Shown here: piece by piece, positions 6,978 to 9,589 of the stretch | Position numbering within the stretch: position 1 is the first letter of the stretch | How the letters are laid out: each line of letters starts with the position of its first letter | From: an uncultured Bacteroidota bacterium | GTDB taxonomy: Bacteria; Bacteroidota; Bacteroidia; Bacteroidales; SZUA-534 | NCBI GenBank assembly: GCA_937885735.1 | Contig: CALABN010000107.1 | Span: forward strand, 1 to 9,589 | DNA length: 9,589 nucleotides | Direction of reading: 5' to 3' | The notes under the pieces: model-generated | Told to the model about the DNA's origin: nothing | What the model saw: the letters and a program-made list of their open reading frames with translations, nothing else | The model's database searches: none | Made by a program: the position numbers and the translations under genes

Positions 6978-7005
6978 CGTGGTACCTCATCACGACGATT
7001 TTTTT
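6978..7005 (+). terminator. Possible weak terminator of rlmD
   Basis: A 6-bp stem (cgtggt 6978-6983 / atcacg 6989-6994, one G-U pair) with a 5-base loop is followed after four bases by seven T residues (6999-7005). The stem is short and the T-tract is slightly displaced, so termination may be partial. Confidence 0.4.
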
Positions 7006-7070
7006 ACTTGTGATTCGTGAATTTCAAATTTGTATTTGTAACTTGTAATTCAATATTTGAAACTTGTGAA
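7006..7070. repeat. Degenerate repeat (ACTTGTRA) before radC
   Basis: acttgtga (7006-7013), acttgtaa (7041-7048) and acttgtga (7062-7069) are embedded in related units such as attcgtga and atttgta. This is repeat-like spacer DNA and argues that reading through it as protein from 7017 is accidental. Confidence 0.45.
7029..7059 (+). promoter_or_regulatory. Possible radC promoter
   Basis: TTTG at 7029-7032 and AATATTTG at 7052-7059 are exactly 19 bases apart, matching the Bacteroidetes layout except for A in place of the first T of the -7 box. Transcription would start near 7066, only a few bases before the ATG at 7071, so the message would be nearly leaderless. The sequence is low-complexity, so chance is a real possibility. 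Confidence 0.3.
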
Positions 7071-7763
7071 ATGGACGAGGTGAAAAAACTGACAATTAAG
7101 GATTGGAACGCTGATGACCGCCCCCGCGAGAAACTGCTCAAAAAAGGTATATCGGCTTTGAGCGACGCAGAACTACTCACAATACTCATATCTACAGGCA
7201 CACGTAGCCAATCGGCTCTCGATTTGGCGCGCGCTGTCTTGTCGTCGGTCGACAACAATCTGCACCTGCTTGGCAAACGCACAGTTGCCGATTTGATGAA
7301 GATAAACGGCATAGGCGAGGCAAAGGCCATAAGCATAATCTCAGCCTTGGAACTCGGCCGTCGTCGCCGGAATTCCGACCTCGAGCGCGCGGAAATAAAA
7401 GGCAGTTCAGATGTCTTTGCAATAATGCAACCCATATTGGCCGACTTGCCACACGAGGAGTTCTGGGTATTGTTCCTTAACCATGCCAACCGTGTTGTCG
7501 ACAAGGCATGTATTTGCAGGGGCGGGGTTAGCGGAACCCTTGTCGATGTGAAAATATTGATGAAGCTCGCGCTTGAAAAACTGGCCTCTGCATTGATACT
7601 TGTGCACAATCATCCGTCAGGAAGCACGAACGTGAGTTCCGAGGACCGCAAAATTACGGAGAAGATACAAAACGCGTCCAGCCTGCTCGATATAAAGGTG
7701 CTTGACCATTTGGTGGTTGCCGACAACGATTATTTCAGTTTTGCCGACAATGGATTGTTATAG
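7071..7763 (+). CDS. radC: RadC family protein (UPF0758, JAMM/MPN+ domain)
   Basis: From the ATG at 7071 the protein has 230 residues, normal for the family. The frame is open further up to an ATG at 7017, but those 18 extra residues (MNFKFVFVTCNSIFETCE) come from repeat-like spacer and are not typical of RadC, whereas MDEVKKLTIKDW is. An N-terminal helical part with RPREKLLKKG and SDAELLTILI leads to a helix-hairpin-helix-like segment (INGIGEAKA, 78-86). The C-terminal metalloprotease-like domain holds the JAMM residues: Glu129 or Glu130, His179 and His181 in HNHPSG, and Asp192, with the expected H-x-H-x10-D spacing. RadC was named for a repair phenotype later traced to another gene in E. 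coli, and its true role is unsettled; a metal-dependent hydrolase is the structural expectation. The downstream SpoIIE-type gene follows after 85 bases without a good terminator. Confidence 0.95.
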   Translation: MDEVKKLTIKDWNADDRPREKLLKKGISALSDAELLTILISTGTRSQSALDLARAVLSSVDNNLHLLGKRTVADLMKINGIGEAKAISIISALELGRRRRNSDLERAEIKGSSDVFAIMQPILADLPHEEFWVLFLNHANRVVDKACICRGGVSGTLVDVKILMKLALEKLASALILVHNHPSGSTNVSSEDRKITEKIQNASSLLDIKVLDHLVVADNDYFSFADNGLL

Positions 7764-7833
7764 TCTGTCATTAATTTTTATGACGTGTATTGTATTTTCT
7801 AAATGATGACTTTTTGTACTTTAGAGGTTTGAT

Positions 7834-7839
7834 AAAGGA
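7834..7839 (+). promoter_or_regulatory. Shine-Dalgarno-like site of the SpoIIE-type gene
   Basis: AAAGGA lies 9 bases before the ATG at 7849 and can pair with the 16S rRNA 3' end. It supports that start and is stronger than the leaders of gapA, the lipoprotein and rlmD, which show none. Confidence 0.5.
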
Positions 7840-7848
7840 TTTTTATAA

Positions 7849-9589
7849 ATGGCTGAATTGAACAGATTCATAATCCGTATTGTCGTGTGTGTGGCTTTTG
7901 TTTTCACATGGATTGGTGCGTCCGGACAGGATTCCCAAGATGATTTGGATCGGTATCTTGACAGCCTGACCTCGTTGCTGAACGGGTTGCCTGACGGAAT
8001 GGACAGACTGAAAATCCTTGATGAATTAAGCAAGGAACATTATAATGTTGATTCCGTTTACAAGTATGCGACTGAACAATTGGAATTGGCAAGAACACTG
8101 AATGATAATTATTATTTGGCAAACGCACAAAGGTTTTTGGGCTGGTATTATTATCAAGTAGATGAGTTTGAGCAGTCTGCAAACTGTTATTTCGATGGCA
8201 TTCATTTATGTCAGTCCATATCAGATGATTACGTATTGGCTATGTGCTATTACGGGTTGGCTAATTCAAAAAGCGAGCTTGGCGATGATTCCGTAGCGGA
8301 TGAGTATCTTTTGAAGGCCTTGGATTTGTTTAAATCATTGGAAATGGATGAGAGAGTGTCGGAGATATATAGGAAATTGGCTTATATACGTGTCGACTAT
8401 CATATTTATGAATCGGCCAATGATTATGTTTCCAAGGCTTTCGCACTGGATAGCTTGAGAGGTGACATATCTTCATTGGCAAATGACTATTATATGTTGG
8501 GTTGGATATTCTATAAGCGTTATGCAGATATAGAAATGCCTTATTTCTTGTCTTCTGCAAAAGAGAATATGATAAAAGGATATGAATTGGCAAATGCTTA
8601 TAACAGTTCGTTAAATGTATTTTGGATAAGCAGGGAAATAATGTTCCTTTTTCAAGATATTGCAAAAACTCAGACTGGTGAAGAACGGGCTTTGTCATTG
8701 GACAGTGCATATTATTTCTACAAAGTGACTGACAGCTTGATGAATTTTTGCTCCATCGGCAAACAGAATATATACTTGGACTTTTGGAGAGCAAAAAGTC
8801 TTGCAATAGATGGCAAATTCAATCAATCTTTGGAATTGTTGAAAGAGATAGAACAACGGCCAAAGTTGACAGGTGAAAATAAATTGTATCTGTATAGATC
8901 ATTGATATTTGTGTATGAATCATCGGGTGATTATGCCAATGCACTTAAATATACAAAGTTGCAGTATCGTGTAGACAAGGAAACGTATAACCGTGATTTT
9001 GGGGTGAGGGCAACAAGTGTCGAGAAGGAGCGCGAACTTTCACAGTTGAAGCTGAAGCAGCAAAAGCAACTATATACAATAGTAATTGTCAGCCTTTGCT
9101 TCGTGATGGTGTCGATACTCGCACTTGTCATTTTGCATGGATTCCTGCGAAACAGAAAACTTAATGCACGTTTGGCGTTGCAGAACGATGAGATTGTCAG
9201 AAAAAATGCAGAACTGAATGAAAGAAATGCCGAAATACTTGCGCAACGTGACGAGATTGAGGTTCAGCGCGACAATATCGAGATTACAACCCAGATGTTG
9301 ATGGATAGCATCAATTATGCAAAACACATTCAAGACGCTGTAATGATTTCCCACGAATCAATGCATAGAATATTCGGAGACACACTGATATATTGGAGGC
9401 CAATGAATGTGGTCTCTGGAGATTTCTATTGGGCAATGCAAAAGGGCAACTTCAAAATGCTGGTGTTGGCCGACTGCACAGGGCACGGTGTTCCAGGAGC
9501 GTTCATGAGCATGTTTGCAATATCGTCGCTGAATAGCATTGTGTCGCCATTGAACTTTGAAAATATCAAGGCATCGGACGTGCTTGACA
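7849..9589 (+). CDS. TPR sensor with membrane anchor and SpoIIE-type (PP2C) phosphatase domain (3' truncated)
   Basis: The frame is open from ATG 7849 to the window edge: 580 codons without a stop, the end missing. Residues 1-27 form a signal peptide or anchor (RIVVCVAFVFTWIGASG). Residues about 30-380 are helical, with TPR-like pairs such as ANAQRFLGWYYYQVDEFEQS and YESSGDYANALKY. A short coiled coil (VEKERELSQLKLKQ) precedes a transmembrane helix at about 408-428. A long coiled coil (430-490, NDEIVRKNAELNERNAEI) ends in DSINYAKHIQDAV. The phosphatase domain then starts, with metal-ligand motifs VSGDFYW (Asp525) and ADCTGHGVPGAFMSM (Asp542). Proteins of this layout are common in Bacteroidetes; the TPR part would lie in the periplasm and the phosphatase in the cytoplasm, where SpoIIE-type enzymes usually dephosphorylate anti-sigma antagonists in partner switching. 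Signal and target are unknown. Further metal-binding Asp residues lie beyond the window. Confidence 0.93.
   Translation, partial: MAELNRFIIRIVVCVAFVFTWIGASGQDSQDDLDRYLDSLTSLLNGLPDGMDRLKILDELSKEHYNVDSVYKYATEQLELARTLNDNYYLANAQRFLGWYYYQVDEFEQSANCYFDGIHLCQSISDDYVLAMCYYGLANSKSELGDDSVADEYLLKALDLFKSLEMDERVSEIYRKLAYIRVDYHIYESANDYVSKAFALDSLRGDISSLANDYYMLGWIFYKRYADIEMPYFLSSAKENMIKGYELANAYNSSLNVFWISREIMFLFQDIAKTQTGEERALSLDSAYYFYKVTDSLMNFCSIGKQNIYLDFWRAKSLAIDGKFNQSLELLKEIEQRPKLTGENKLYLYRSLIFVYESSGDYANALKYTKLQYRVDKETYNRDFGVRATSVEKERELSQLKLKQQKQLYTIVIVSLCFVMVSILALVILHGFLRNRKLNARLALQNDEIVRKNAELNERNAEILAQRDEIEVQRDNIEITTQMLMDSINYAKHIQDAVMISHESMHRIFGDTLIYWRPMNVVSGDFYWAMQKGNFKMLVLADCTGHGVPGAFMSMFAISSLNSIVSPLNFENIKASDVLD

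Noticed and set aside
7767..7784. Hairpin gtcat/atgac just after radC as a terminator
   Set aside because: The stem is only 5 bp with an 8-base loop and no T-tract follows, so it is too weak to call.
8330..8806. 158-residue open frame on the - strand
   Set aside because: It is the antisense of the TPR-like part of the SpoIIE-type gene, whose + strand frame is open for 580 codons with clear motifs; the - strand translation is low-complexity.

Overview
The window looks like chromosomal DNA from a member of the Bacteroidales. Three things point there: promoters of the Bacteroidetes type (TTTG, about 19 bases, TAnnTTTG), weak or absent Shine-Dalgarno sequences, and surface proteins with BspA-like leucine-rich repeats and C-terminal tails resembling type IX secretion sorting domains. 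A habitat (gut, rumen or oral) cannot be fixed from this sequence. Every gene I can support lies on the + strand.

Layout. (1) 3-311 is the 3' end of a secreted or surface protein with a Cys-containing repeat and a sorting-tail-like C-terminus, followed by a strong terminator. (2) 385-759 is an A+T-rich gap without a convincing gene; it holds degenerate palindromic and short tandem repeats. (3) 760-894 encodes a 44-residue putative lipoprotein that appears to have its own promoter and terminator. (4) 1165-2163 is glyceraldehyde-3-phosphate dehydrogenase, with an exact consensus promoter, a UUCG-loop terminator and strongly biased codons. (5) 2389-5232 is a 947-residue secreted BspA-like protein with about 23 leucine-rich units and a C-terminal tail homologous to that of the first gene. 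(6) 5233-5521 is a repeat-rich spacer with a terminator and a 7-bp tandem array just before the next promoter. (7) 5522-6934 is an RlmD-type 23S rRNA m5U methyltransferase. (8) 7071-7763 is RadC; the longer reading frame from 7017 is probably not the real start. (9) 7849 to the window end is the 5' 580 codons of a TPR / transmembrane / coiled-coil / SpoIIE-type phosphatase, cut by the window edge.

The genes mostly look like separate transcription units: rho-independent terminators follow the first gene, the lipoprotein, gapA and the BspA-like gene, and a weaker one may follow rlmD. Only radC and the SpoIIE-type gene (85-base gap, no good terminator) might be read together. Housekeeping genes (gapA, rlmD, radC) are interleaved with envelope or surface genes and one signalling gene. 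I see no CRISPR array, tRNA, rRNA, transposase or phage gene. I do not see a clearly new multi-gene system. The most unusual items are the two surface proteins sharing a sorting-like tail without the usual PNP motif, the block-duplicated BspA-like array with long homopolymers, the tiny lipoprotein, and the heptamer array beside the rlmD promoter.
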